Shown here piece by piece: positions 6,718-14,516 of a DNA stretch of 16,473 nucleotides; positions within the stretch are counted from its first letter, which is position 1; every line of letters begins with the position of its first letter. Made by a program: the position numbers and the translations under genes. This DNA comes from Negativicoccus succinicivorans (lineage in GTDB: Bacteria > Bacillota > Negativicutes > Veillonellales > Negativicoccaceae): assembly GCF_018373335.1 (NCBI RefSeq), contig NZ_JAHAHH010000018.1, forward strand, positions 1 through 16,473. The letters run 5' to 3'. The notes under the pieces are model-generated. The model was not told where the DNA came from. It did no database searches and saw only the letters and a list, made by a program, of their open reading frames with translations.

Positions 6718-7890
6718 ATGAAAATTCTTGCCATCCGCATGGATAAAATCGGCGATGCGTTGTTGACCGTGCCGTCGTTTCGTACGCTTCGGCGCATGTA
6801 TCCCGACGCGGAAATCACGGCGCTTGCCAACACGTATACGCGCCCGATTATCGAACGCATTCACTCGGCCGATGAGATTCTTTGCGCCAATGAGTATGCG
6901 CATGACGAGCTTGTGAAATTGTTAAATGAACGCCATTACGACATGTTGATTTCGTTGCAAGATTTTCGTCCGGCGTCGGAGATAATTCTGGAGCTCAATA
7001 TACCGTACAAGATGGGGATTCAGCGCAACTCACATCATAATCAAGACGTATATCCGCAAGGCTTTGTCCAAAATCGTTTTCACTATAATAATTTAGACAA
7101 AATGCAACATGAAGCGGAATACACGTTGGAGATCTTGGAGCATGTTGATGCGGAGCGTTACTATAACGCGCGCACGGACGACTTCACCATTCCGCTGACG
7201 GCGGAGGAAAAAGCGACGGCGGCGGAATTTTGGGCGCGTGAAGCCGTTACCTCGCCCGCGCTTTTCGTCAGTCCCGCTACGGGCGGTTCCGGTCTGACCT
7301 TACCGATTGAAGCATGGGCGCAGGTATTGCAGGACTTTCAGGACGCCCATCCCGACTGGACGATTTTACTCGGTTGCTATCGCCCGAAGCAGGCGCCGCG
7401 TGATATTTCAATAGATATGCATTTGCCCTTTGATGAATACGCTTTTTGCCAAGCGATCAATGACCGTCTGCAAAAACCGGCGACGATTTTCGCCAATCAT
7501 CGCTCGATTTTCCATGCGGCCGCCGTCATTCAGCGTTGCGACCTTTTCCTCGGACCGTCCACCGGCACCTTCCATTTGGCGTGGACGCAAGGCACGCCCG
7601 TCGTCGGCGTCTTCGGCTGCGAACCCAACCACTGCTGGCAACGTTGGGGATCGCTCAAGAAGCCGCATTACCACTTTGTCATGAACGAAGCGAAAGAATA
7701 TATTCGTTCCGGAAGTGTCATCATGCGCACCTTACGGCGCTGGCATTACAGTCTCCACAAGCGACAGGAACGCAGAAAACACGGCAAGTTTACGCCGAAA
7801 ATGTTGTATACGACATTCGACGCGACCAAACGCAAAGAACTCGCCGCCCTGCTGAACCAAGCCGCGGAGGAAGTCACCAAGACCCGATAA
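6718..7890 (+). CDS. Glycosyltransferase family 9 protein (heptosyltransferase-like)
   Basis: A 390-residue GT-B glycosyltransferase of family GT9, whose members include the WaaC/WaaF enzymes that add ADP-heptose to the LPS inner core. The N-terminal signature RMDKIGDALLTVPSFRTLRR (7-26) contains Asp13, the position proposed as catalytic base in E. coli WaaC. The donor-binding half has SPATGGSGLTLPIEAW (185-200) and the hallmark DLFLGPSTGTFHLAW (275-289), followed by GTPVVGVFG (292-300). The C-terminal 70 residues are basic (HKRQERRKHGK). It has no signal peptide and should act on the cytoplasmic face of the inner membrane. A TAAGGAG site lies upstream. Codons at about 6890-7180 look more AT-rich than neighbouring genes. 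Donor and acceptor are unknown. Confidence 0.9.
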   Translation: MKILAIRMDKIGDALLTVPSFRTLRRMYPDAEITALANTYTRPIIERIHSADEILCANEYAHDELVKLLNERHYDMLISLQDFRPASEIILELNIPYKMGIQRNSHHNQDVYPQGFVQNRFHYNNLDKMQHEAEYTLEILEHVDAERYYNARTDDFTIPLTAEEKATAAEFWAREAVTSPALFVSPATGGSGLTLPIEAWAQVLQDFQDAHPDWTILLGCYRPKQAPRDISIDMHLPFDEYAFCQAINDRLQKPATIFANHRSIFHAAAVIQRCDLFLGPSTGTFHLAWTQGTPVVGVFGCEPNHCWQRWGSLKKPHYHFVMNEAKEYIRSGSVIMRTLRRWHYSLHKRQERRKHGKFTPKMLYTTFDATKRKELAALLNQAAEEVTKTR

Positions 7891-7918
7891 AAAAATCCCC
7901 CTGGGGGGGGATTTTTTA
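7888..7918. terminator. Bidirectional terminator between the convergent GT9 genes
   Basis: A/T arms plus CCCCC (7897-7901) paired with GGGGG (7906-7910), flanked by A7 and T6, so each strand shows a hairpin followed by a U run. It overlaps both stop codons. It contains a run of eight G (7903-7910). Confidence 0.88.
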
Positions 7919-9019
7919 TTGCGCATTTATAATTTCTTCGACTACTTCCGCGACTTCGATATCTTCGATATGGTGACGCCGTTTGCGGTTCCAAATAATA
8001 CGGAGTTCCTTTTCATTGACCGGTACCCATTCGGGATTTTTCAGGCGCATCAGAATAATTTGCGGTCGGTGCAAAAGCGACACGATATGCATGATCGCCG
8101 TTTCCACGGAAATGATCAGACGACTGTGCGCAAGCATCGCCGGCAAGTCCCAAAAGCCTTGGTCCGCCGTGAAGCCGTAGGTGCGCGGTAACCGCTCGTC
8201 GCGTACCAGCGCCGCAATCGTGTCCTGATCGCTCGGTAAACCGTTGATCAGAAAAACCGTCTGTTGAAATTCCGGTCGCTCGCTGAGTGCGCGGATTAGC
8301 GCCGCCACTTTCGGCAACGGCCACGTGCGTTTTTTATTTTTCGCGAACGGGTTGATGAAGTAAAGCGGTGCCGTTTCCGCGACGCCTCGCTCCTCACGCC
8401 AACGGCGCGCGCGTTCTAACGCCTCTTCCGGCACGCTCAGTGCCGCCCGCTCCGCCCAATCGTACGTCGGCATCCGCGCCACCGTTTGGAAAAAGTAATT
8501 GTAATTTTGAATGATTTTTTTAAATCGTTGCGGATTTTCCGGCACGATAAAATCGACGGCCTTTGCAAACCGTCGCCGATCCGCGCCAAATTTAAACCAG
8601 CGTTCGCGCAACGACCATGAGACAATCGCCGCTTGCGGGAATAACGTGCGCGCCGCCTCCGCAACGAGCAAGCGGCCACGACTCGACATGACAAAGACGA
8701 CATCGTAGCCGACTTTTTTCGCGCGCGCCAACGCCGCCTCCGAATCTCCCGTATAGAGATCCGCGTACACATCATGGAAAATGCCCGTTTGCGCCGCCCA
8801 ATCGCAGATGATCGGATTGACGAGCGCACCCGGTCCCCTATGAAAACGCGTGTTGATAAAATATTCGTCCGGCATCAAGTCCAACTGCAACTGCGGATAT
8901 TGCTCAACGAACGCGCGCAAGACCAACTGCCAATAGGTAAAATCACCCAACGCCATCGGCAAAAGAACGAGCGCGTGTCGCGCGTTTTTGATTTTGTTTT
9001 GAATGCTTGTCTGATCCAT
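7916..9019 (-). CDS. Glycosyltransferase family 9 protein, divergent
   Basis: A 367-residue GT9-type GT-B protein. The N-terminal LPMALGDFTYWQLVLRAF (20-37) contains a G-D pair at 25-26, equivalent to the family's catalytic Asp region. The second Rossmann half has INPFAKNKKRTWPLPKVA (222-239). It also has LAHSRLIISVETAIMHIVSL (296-315), where the usual D/P-[ST]-G-x-x-H-L-A pattern has become V-E-T-A-I-M-H-I. It then runs to HRPQIIL. The acceptor is probably a lipopolysaccharide or related glycan. The start codon is uncertain: the ATG has only AGAGGA 14 nt upstream. It converges on the other GT9 gene but is clearly divergent from it, so this is not a recent tandem duplication. Confidence 0.85.
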   Translation of the reverse strand: MDQTSIQNKIKNARHALVLLPMALGDFTYWQLVLRAFVEQYPQLQLDLMPDEYFINTRFHRGPGALVNPIICDWAAQTGIFHDVYADLYTGDSEAALARAKKVGYDVVFVMSSRGRLLVAEAARTLFPQAAIVSWSLRERWFKFGADRRRFAKAVDFIVPENPQRFKKIIQNYNYFFQTVARMPTYDWAERAALSVPEEALERARRWREERGVAETAPLYFINPFAKNKKRTWPLPKVAALIRALSERPEFQQTVFLINGLPSDQDTIAALVRDERLPRTYGFTADQGFWDLPAMLAHSRLIISVETAIMHIVSLLHRPQIILMRLKNPEWVPVNEKELRIIWNRKRRHHIEDIEVAEVVEEIINAQ

Positions 9020-9058
9020 AATGCTGTCCCAAGTCCTCTGATCGATTGAATTTTCTTT

Positions 9059-9064
9059 ATTATA
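9059..9064 (-). promoter_or_regulatory. Extended -10 promoter of the second GT9 gene
   Basis: TATAAT with TGG immediately upstream on the minus strand, about 40 nt before the start codon. A weak TTGGCG lies 15 nt further upstream. Confidence 0.6.
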
Positions 9065-9083
9065 CCATGCTGATTAACGCGCC

Positions 9084-9111
9084 AAAAAAGACCGCCGCTG
9101 CGGTCTTTTTT
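9084..9111 (-). terminator. Intrinsic terminator after nifJ, probably bidirectional
   Basis: Stem GACCGC/GCGGTC (9090-9095 with 9100-9105), loop CGCT, flanked by A6 and T6-7 runs. It lies 10 nt past the nifJ stop. Confidence 0.9.
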
Positions 9112-9120
9112 GTTGTATAT

Positions 9121-12100
9121 TCAGATTTGTTCCATGGCGGCTTTGACTTTTTCCGCGCGTTCTTTAGCGGAAATGTTTTTTTCCACCTCGTATTGAATTT
9201 CATCCGTCGGCTTGTGCGTCTGCTGCACGGCGTCCGCGAGTCTCGCTTTTTCCTCTTCGAGGTTGGTCGCCCAAGATTCTTTCAGGCGCAAATAGCTGCG
9301 CCGACGAATCCGCGCGTCGAGTTCGGTTTTCGCGAAAAGTTCCTGCGCTTTTTCCGGGAAAAGTTTTTCCAGCGCCGAGAAGCGCACTTCGCCCATCAGG
9401 AAATCGCGGAAATTTTCGGTCGGTTCGCGCGAATCGATCTGCATCGGGTTCAGTCCTTTTTTGATTCGGCTCGGATCGAAGCGGTAGTTGCACCAGTAGC
9501 CGCACGACACCGCGCGCCGCGATTCTTCCTGCGTCATGCCCATGCCGGCTTTCAAGCCGTGCGCGATACAGGGCGAGTACGCGATGATCAATGACGGTCC
9601 GGGGTAGGCTTCCGCCTCCGCGATCGCTTTCAAGGCTTGATTGCGGTTCGCGCCCATCGCGATTTGCGCCACGTAAATGTAACCGTAGCTCATCGCCATC
9701 ATGCCGAGATCTTTTTTCCGCGATGTCTTGCCGCCCGCGGAGAATTTGGCGATGGCCGCCGTCGGCGTCGCTTTCGACGACTGACCGCCGGTGTTGGAGT
9801 AGACTTCCGTATCGAGCACGAGCACATTCACGTCATTGCCCGACGCGAGCACGTGATCCAAACCGCCGAAGCCGATATCATAGGCCCAGCCGTCGCCGCC
9901 GAAAATCCATTGCGAACGTTTGAGGAAGAAGTCGCGATACGAGCGCAATTTTTGCACATAGGGGTTGGTGTCGTCCCGCGCGTCCAAGAGCGCGATGACG
10001 CGGTCCGCCCGTTCGCGCGTGCCTTCACTTTCCATGTAATGAGCGCTCCAGTCTTCGAGCGCTTCGCACAGTTCCGGATCGTTGATCGCCGGACAGAAAT
10101 CATCCACGATCGTGCGCAGACGTTCACGGATGGTGTCGTTGCCGGCGAACATGCCGAGACCGAATTCCGCGTTGTCCTCAAAGAGCGAGTTCGCCCACGC
10201 CGGACCGTTGCCGTCTTGGTTGGTCGTGTACGGCATCGACGGCGCGCTGGCGCCGTAAATGCTGGAACAGCCGGTGGCGTTCGCGATCAGCATGCGGTCC
10301 CCGAAGAGTTGCGTGACGAGTTTAATGTACGGTGTTTCGCCGCAACCCGAGCAGGCGCCGGAAAATTCAAAATACGTCGGCTCGAACTGACTGCCTTTGA
10401 CCGTTTCCTTTTTCATCGGATTCGGTTTTTGCGGCAGGCTCATCGCGTAATCCCACAAGGGTTGTTTGTCGATTTCTTCTTCGATCGGTTTCATGACGAG
10501 CGCTTTGCCCTTGGCGGGGCAGACGTCGACGCAGTTACCGCAACCGTAGCAGTCTTCCTGCGAGATGACGATGCGGAACTTCATGCCGTTGGCGCCGACC
10601 GCATCGCGCACGATGAAGCCTTCCGGCGCGGCTTCCGCCTCTTCTTCCGTGGTTAAAATCGGACGAATCGTCGCGTGCGGGCAAACGAACGCGCACTGAT
10701 TGCATTGGATGCAACGTTCCGGAATCCACTCCGGCACCATCGTGGCGGTCGCGCGTTTTTCGTATTGGCTCGTGCCGACCGGGAAGGTGCCGTCGGCGCG
10801 ATCAATGAAGGTCGACACCGGCAAGTCGTCGCCCGCCTGTCGGTTCATCACGTCGCAAACCTCGCAGATAAAGCGCGGCCGCTGTTGCTTCGCGGCGGCT
10901 TGCGCGGGCGTGTCTTCGACGGCGTGCCGCCATGCGTCGGGCACGGGAACTTCCATCGGCGCGGCGACGCCGCGGTCAATCGCTTCAAAGTTCATCGCGA
11001 CGATATCGTCGCCTTTGTGACCGTAACTTTTCACGACAGAATCTTTCAGATGACGGACCGCGTCCTCCACCGGAATGACTTTCGTCAGCGCGAAGAACGC
11101 CGCCTGCATCAGCATATTGATGCGGCCGCCCAAACCGATCTCGCGCGCGATCGTCGCCGCGTCCATAATATAAAATTTCGCGTGTTGCTTGGCGAGTTTG
11201 CGTTTCAAGAGCGCCGGCAGTTTCGCCTCGATTTCTTCCGGCGTCCAGGTGCAGTTCAAAAGGAAGGTGCCGCCCTCTTTCAAACCGCGCAGTAAATCGT
11301 ATTCATAGACATACGCCTGACGATGACAGGCGATAAACGACGCGTTGCGAATGAGGTACGGTTTACGCAAAGTCGTATTGCCGAAACGTAAATGGGAGAT
11401 CGTCACGCCGCCGGATTTTTTAGAATCGTACGCGAAATACGCTTGCGCGAACATGTCCGTGTTGTCGCCGATGATTTTGATCGCGCTCTTGTTCGCGCCG
11501 ACCGTACCGTCCGAGCCGAAGCCCCAGAATTTGCAGGCGATATGCTCCGTTTCCTGCGCCTGTTCGACCGCGACGCGCGCGAGCGAAAGTTCCGTCACGT
11601 CATCGATGATGCCGAGCGTGAAGCCGTGTTTCGGTTCCTCTTTCGTCAAATTATGGTACGCCGCCAAAATATCTTCCGGCAGCACGTCTTTGGAGCTCAA
11701 GCCATAACGACCGCCGACCACGCGGATCGCGCGACCCGCGTGCGCGACCGCCGCCGCCACGTCCAAAAACAGCGGCTCGCCGAACGCGCCCGGCTCTTTG
11801 GTGCGATCCAGCACCGCGATTTTTTTGACTGACGCGGGAATCGCCGCCAGCAAATGCTTGATCGAAAACGGACGGTAGAGATGCACCGTGACCACGCCCA
11901 CTTTTTCACCGCGAGCATTGAGCATGTCCGCCGCCTCTTTGGCGACATCGCAGACCGAGCCCATGCCGATCACGACACGTTCCGCGTCGGGCGCGCCGTA
12001 GTAATTGAAAAGTTGGTAATCGCGCCCCGTGATTTCATTGATCTTGCCCATGTATTTCTCGACGATTTCCGGAATCGCCTGGTAGTAGCGGTTGGACGCT

Positions 12101-12789
12101 TCGCGATTTTGGAAATAAATATCCGGATTTTGCGCCGTGCCGCGCGTCACCGGCCGATCCGGGCTCAACGCCCGCGCCCGAAACGCGGCGAGCGCTTCCT
12201 GATTGACCAAGCCCGCCAGCACTTCCTCATCGAGCACTTGAATTTTTTGGATTTCATGACTCGTGCGGAAGCCGTCAAAGAAGTTGATGAACGGCAGACT
12301 GCCTTCCAGCGCGGATAAATGCGCGACCGCCGACAGATCCATCACTTCCTGCACGCCTTCTTCGCAAAGCATCGCGCAACCGGTCGCCCGCGCGGCCATC
12401 ACGTCCTGATGATCGCCGAAGATGCTCAAACTGTGCGCCGCGAGCGATCGCGCCGCCACGTGCAGCACGGCGGGTAATAATTCGCCCGCCATTTTATACA
12501 GATTCGGAATCATGAGTAAAAGGCCCTGCGAAGCCGTGTATGTCGTGGTCAGCGCGCCCGCCTGCAAAGAGCCGTGCAGCATGCCCGCCGCGCCGCCTTC
12601 CGACTGCATCTCGACCACTTTCACCGGCCGACCGAACATGTTTTTCCGCCCGTTCGCCGCCCAATCATCGACCAGCTCCGCCATCGGCGAGCTCGGCGTG
12701 ATCGGGTAAATCCCCGCGACTTCCGTAAAGCAATACGAAACGTGCGCCGCCGCCGTGTTGCCGTCCATTGTTTTCCAGTTCATGTCCAT
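9121..12789 (-). CDS. nifJ: Pyruvate:ferredoxin (flavodoxin) oxidoreductase, single-chain
   Basis: A 1222-residue homodimer-type PFOR that converts pyruvate and CoA to acetyl-CoA and CO2 and reduces ferredoxin; cytosolic. Residue order follows the Desulfovibrio africanus enzyme. The pyruvate-binding domain I has IYPITPSSPMAE (about 27-38). Domains II and III follow. A two-cluster ferredoxin domain has CIQCNQCAFVCP (Cys693/696/699/703) and CYGCGNCVDVCP (747/750/753/757). The proximal cluster ligands are Cys813, 816, 841 and 1074. The TPP site has GGDGWAYDIGFGG (964-976) and YSNTGGQSSKATP (997-1009). ATG 12789 is preferred because AAGGG lies 4-5 nt upstream. Upstream in-frame Met codons (12813, 12873) lack good sites. 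It is divergent from a LysR gene. Confidence 0.97.
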   Translation of the reverse strand: MDMNWKTMDGNTAAAHVSYCFTEVAGIYPITPSSPMAELVDDWAANGRKNMFGRPVKVVEMQSEGGAAGMLHGSLQAGALTTTYTASQGLLLMIPNLYKMAGELLPAVLHVAARSLAAHSLSIFGDHQDVMAARATGCAMLCEEGVQEVMDLSAVAHLSALEGSLPFINFFDGFRTSHEIQKIQVLDEEVLAGLVNQEALAAFRARALSPDRPVTRGTAQNPDIYFQNREASNRYYQAIPEIVEKYMGKINEITGRDYQLFNYYGAPDAERVVIGMGSVCDVAKEAADMLNARGEKVGVVTVHLYRPFSIKHLLAAIPASVKKIAVLDRTKEPGAFGEPLFLDVAAAVAHAGRAIRVVGGRYGLSSKDVLPEDILAAYHNLTKEEPKHGFTLGIIDDVTELSLARVAVEQAQETEHIACKFWGFGSDGTVGANKSAIKIIGDNTDMFAQAYFAYDSKKSGGVTISHLRFGNTTLRKPYLIRNASFIACHRQAYVYEYDLLRGLKEGGTFLLNCTWTPEEIEAKLPALLKRKLAKQHAKFYIMDAATIAREIGLGGRINMLMQAAFFALTKVIPVEDAVRHLKDSVVKSYGHKGDDIVAMNFEAIDRGVAAPMEVPVPDAWRHAVEDTPAQAAAKQQRPRFICEVCDVMNRQAGDDLPVSTFIDRADGTFPVGTSQYEKRATATMVPEWIPERCIQCNQCAFVCPHATIRPILTTEEEAEAAPEGFIVRDAVGANGMKFRIVISQEDCYGCGNCVDVCPAKGKALVMKPIEEEIDKQPLWDYAMSLPQKPNPMKKETVKGSQFEPTYFEFSGACSGCGETPYIKLVTQLFGDRMLIANATGCSSIYGASAPSMPYTTNQDGNGPAWANSLFEDNAEFGLGMFAGNDTIRERLRTIVDDFCPAINDPELCEALEDWSAHYMESEGTRERADRVIALLDARDDTNPYVQKLRSYRDFFLKRSQWIFGGDGWAYDIGFGGLDHVLASGNDVNVLVLDTEVYSNTGGQSSKATPTAAIAKFSAGGKTSRKKDLGMMAMSYGYIYVAQIAMGANRNQALKAIAEAEAYPGPSLIIAYSPCIAHGLKAGMGMTQEESRRAVSCGYWCNYRFDPSRIKKGLNPMQIDSREPTENFRDFLMGEVRFSALEKLFPEKAQELFAKTELDARIRRRSYLRLKESWATNLEEEKARLADAVQQTHKPTDEIQYEVEKNISAKERAEKVKAAMEQI

Positions 12790-12853
12790 GCCACCCTTCT
12801 GTTCTCCACTCATCTTGCCAATCGGGACGAAACAGTGTAAGATTAAGTCACGA

Positions 12854-12870
12854 TATGAGTAAAACGCATA
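12854..12870. promoter_or_regulatory. Candidate LysR-type binding site (TATG-N9-CATA)
   Basis: An interrupted dyad containing the T-N11-A core expected for LysR-type regulators, in the 188-bp gap between divergent nifJ and lysR. It lies about 65 nt before the nifJ start. Short dyads of this kind arise often by chance, so support is mostly positional. Confidence 0.4.
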
Positions 12871-12977
12871 CATATAATTGATTTTGCGCTTTGGAACATG
12901 TCGCTTTCCGCTTCATTTCCATTGTTTACTGAAATTATAGACGATTCTACTCAAACCAACAACCGCAGGAGGCAAGC

Positions 12978-13880
12978 ATGGATTTTCATCATTTAAAATA
13001 TTTCACGGAAGTCGCGCATCAGAAAAGCTTCAGCAAGGCCGCGCGGCATCTGCATATTTCGCAATCGGCCATCAGCCGCACCATCAAAGCGCTGGAAGAA
13101 GAGCTCGGCGTCGTGCTCTTTTTGCGCAACGCCAAAGCGGTCGAGTTGACGGACGCCGGAGCGATTTTTTTGAACCATGCCAAACGCAGCGTCTTTATTT
13201 TCGAACATTTGAAAAACGACTTTGAAAACGAATTCAAGCTCGAGCAGGGCTCCATTCATATCGGCTTGCCGCCGATTACCGATGCGCAGGTATTCGCGCA
13301 TCTTTTGGGCGCGTTCAAACGCATGTACCCGCAAATCGACATCGAGCTCTACGAATACGGCTCCAAAAAAGTGGAAATCGCCGTGCAGGAAGGCTTGACC
13401 GATCTCGGCATTATCTGCACCGAACCGAAAAAAGATTACGAGTCCTTCTTCCTTTTGGAAGATCCGGTGTGCGTGCTGTTGCCGAAGGATCACCCGCTCG
13501 CGGACGCTGGCGATATTCCGCTCGCCGATCTCGCCGGCGACGGTTTCGTTCTTTATCGCGATGACTTCAACTTGCATGATGAAATCATCGCGAAGTGCAA
13601 AGCCGCGGACTTTACGCCGAAAATCGTCTTTGAAACCAGTCAGCGCGAACTCATGATTCAAACCGTCAGCGCCGGCTTGGGCATCGCGCTTTTGCCGAAA
13701 CGTCTCTGCCCGTATAATAACCCCAATGTTTCCGTACACGTGCTCGCGGGACGACCGATCATTCATCGTCTTTACGTCATCTGGCGCAAAGGCCACTACC
13801 TCTCGCACGCCGCGAAATTGTGGCTCGACTTCGCGCAGGATCACATTCAAAAGGTCACCGTTAAATCGTCCCTTAAATAA
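12978..13880 (+). CDS. LysR-family transcriptional regulator
   Basis: A 300-residue LysR-type regulator. The N-terminal winged helix-turn-helix (1-60) is textbook: FHHLKYFTEVAHQKSFSKAA, then a recognition helix in HISQSAISRTIKALEEELG (26-44) and LFLRNAKAVELTDAG (47-61). A linker helix and a periplasmic-binding-protein-like effector domain follow (about 91-290), including GSIHIGLPPI, LLPKDHPLA and VSAGLGIALLPK. GGAGG precedes the ATG by 6 nt. It is transcribed away from nifJ, which makes nifJ and its own promoter the likely targets. The effector is unknown; a metabolite linked to pyruvate or redox state is a guess. A small membrane-protein gene follows after 1 nt. Confidence 0.95.
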   Translation: MDFHHLKYFTEVAHQKSFSKAARHLHISQSAISRTIKALEEELGVVLFLRNAKAVELTDAGAIFLNHAKRSVFIFEHLKNDFENEFKLEQGSIHIGLPPITDAQVFAHLLGAFKRMYPQIDIELYEYGSKKVEIAVQEGLTDLGIICTEPKKDYESFFLLEDPVCVLLPKDHPLADAGDIPLADLAGDGFVLYRDDFNLHDEIIAKCKAADFTPKIVFETSQRELMIQTVSAGLGIALLPKRLCPYNNPNVSVHVLAGRPIIHRLYVIWRKGHYLSHAAKLWLDFAQDHIQKVTVKSSLK

Positions 13881-13881
13881 A

Positions 13882-14217
13882 ATGACTACCTACTCATTAC
13901 GCCGTCGCCTGCAAGATTGGCGACACAAGGCAAGCCCGTGGTTGCGCCGCCCCGTCACTTGGCTGGTGCTGTTGGCGCTCGCGCTCGGCTACATCGTGAG
14001 CATCCAAAACGAACGCATCGAAGTGCTCACCGCGCGCGTCAATGAACTGTCGCAAACAGGGCCCGCGCGCCTTACCAATTTGGAATTCATCGTCAATGAT
14101 CACACCGCACACTTGCGCACGCTGGATGTCAAAGTGTATCAGTTGCAAGCCGATCAGGCGGATCTCGACTGGCGGACCACGACCAACCGTTGGGATATTG
14201 ATGAGAAAGTAAAATAA
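13882..14217 (+). CDS. Small membrane-anchored coiled-coil protein, downstream of lysR
   Basis: A 111-residue protein of unknown family. It has a basic N-terminus (RRRLQDWRHKASPWLRRP), one membrane span (about 25-41, VTWLVLLALALGYIVSI), then heptad-like sequence (43-57 and 64-95) and a charged tail. Positive-inside reasoning puts the coiled coil outside the cytoplasm. The ATG lies 1 nt after the lysR stop and has no Shine-Dalgarno, so translation probably depends on ribosomes finishing lysR. In the same frame a longer reading would start inside lysR at 13726, but that part is a shadow of lysR. A terminator follows directly. It could be a septum- or envelope-associated small protein; no function can be assigned. 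Confidence 0.7.
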   Translation: MTTYSLRRRLQDWRHKASPWLRRPVTWLVLLALALGYIVSIQNERIEVLTARVNELSQTGPARLTNLEFIVNDHTAHLRTLDVKVYQLQADQADLDWRTTTNRWDIDEKVK

Positions 14218-14239
14218 GCTCCCGTAAGGGAGCTTTTTT
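14216..14239 (+). terminator. Intrinsic terminator of the lysR unit
   Basis: Perfect 8-bp stem AAGCTCCC/GGGAGCTT (14216-14223 with 14228-14235) with a GTAA (GNRA-type) loop and T4 following. It overlaps the stop codon. Confidence 0.92.
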
Positions 14240-14279
14240 CTTGGACAAAACGGGGGAATTTTCCGCGCGGACAACAGAC

Positions 14280-14312
14280 AGCAAGCATGACAGCCGCGGG
14301 CGTTGCTTTTTT
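14280..14312 (+). terminator. Possible second (backup) terminator
   Basis: AGCAAGC (14280-14286) pairs with GC-TTGCT (14300-14307, one bulged G), followed by more T residues to 14312. The 13-nt loop makes it weaker than the first terminator. It could catch readthrough from the lysR unit. Confidence 0.35.
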
Positions 14313-14320
14313 CGCGCATA

Positions 14321-14505
14321 ATAAAAGACCGCCGCGCATCGCGCGGCGGTCACCCCGTTCCCACCCATTGTCGAAATCAGTTCGTCGGTAGTCAACGTAA
14401 GTTGTCACTTTACTCATGTCAGCATCATGAAATCCCGTTACTTTGAAATGACAGTGGGATCAGTCTGCTATGTAAGTGGTTGAACTCGCCTTTCGACAAT
14501 TACCG
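14321..14505 (-). ncRNA. Probable structured non-coding RNA, about 185 nt, unassigned
   Basis: The stretch between the DIP1984 stop and a strong terminator carries no convincing ORF but much secondary structure. ATTGTCGAAA (14491-14500) is exactly complementary to TTTCGACAAT (14367-14376), which closes a long rod. AGTTC/GAACT (14482-14486 with 14379-14383) extends it. Internal hairpins are ATCCC/GGGAT, TCATG/CATGA and CAAC/GTTG with a TTAC loop. GTTC-AA-CCAC (14476-14485) can also pair with GTGGGAAC (14357-14364), which would form a pseudoknot or a switch. A perfect TATAAT sits just upstream and an 11-bp terminator closes it. Size and rod shape are compatible with 6S RNA, but I cannot match its consensus. 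It may instead be a stable 3' UTR of the DIP1984 transcript. Confidence 0.55.
14322..14350 (-). terminator. Terminator of the DIP1984 gene / candidate RNA
   Basis: Perfect 11-bp stem GACCGCCGCGC/GCGCGGCGGTC (14327-14337 with 14341-14351) with a 3-nt loop. On the minus strand it is followed by TTTTATTAT. The U run is on the minus strand only, which fixes the direction of the transcript. Confidence 0.85.
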
Positions 14506-14510
14506 AAAAA

Positions 14511-14516
14511 ATTATA
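14511..14516 (-). promoter_or_regulatory. Perfect -10 box in front of the candidate RNA
   Basis: TATAAT on the minus strand, overlapping the last codon and the stop of the DIP1984 gene. It would start a transcript near 14504-14505. I find no good -35 within the gene's 3' end, so activity is uncertain. Confidence 0.45.

Noticed and set aside
7903..7910. Run of eight G as a possible phase-variation tract
   Set aside because: It lies in the shared terminator between two genes, outside both coding regions and promoters, so slippage would not switch either reading frame.
12790..12873. N-terminal extension of PFOR from ATG 12873 or 12813
   Set aside because: The PFOR family begins near the MNWKTMDGN segment. 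The extension has no family similarity and no good ribosome-binding site, and it would cover the candidate LysR site.
14350..14372. GGGTGGGAAC next to a terminator on the minus strand, resembling the T-box signature GGGTGGNACCGCG
   Set aside because: The ACCGCG part is missing. I found no stem I with AGAGA and specifier features. No minus-strand gene follows the terminator for a T-box to regulate.
14154..14417. Minus-strand ORF beginning MSKVTTYVDYRRTD
   Set aside because: It has no ribosome-binding site and runs straight through the 11-bp terminator into the opposite-strand gene and its terminator. The protein-like first 25 residues lie within the structured RNA candidate.
14470..14490. GAGTTCAACC on the minus strand as a tRNA/tmRNA T-arm
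   Set aside because: The flanking bases do not form a 5-bp T stem, and there is no acceptor stem, anticodon arm or CCA context.
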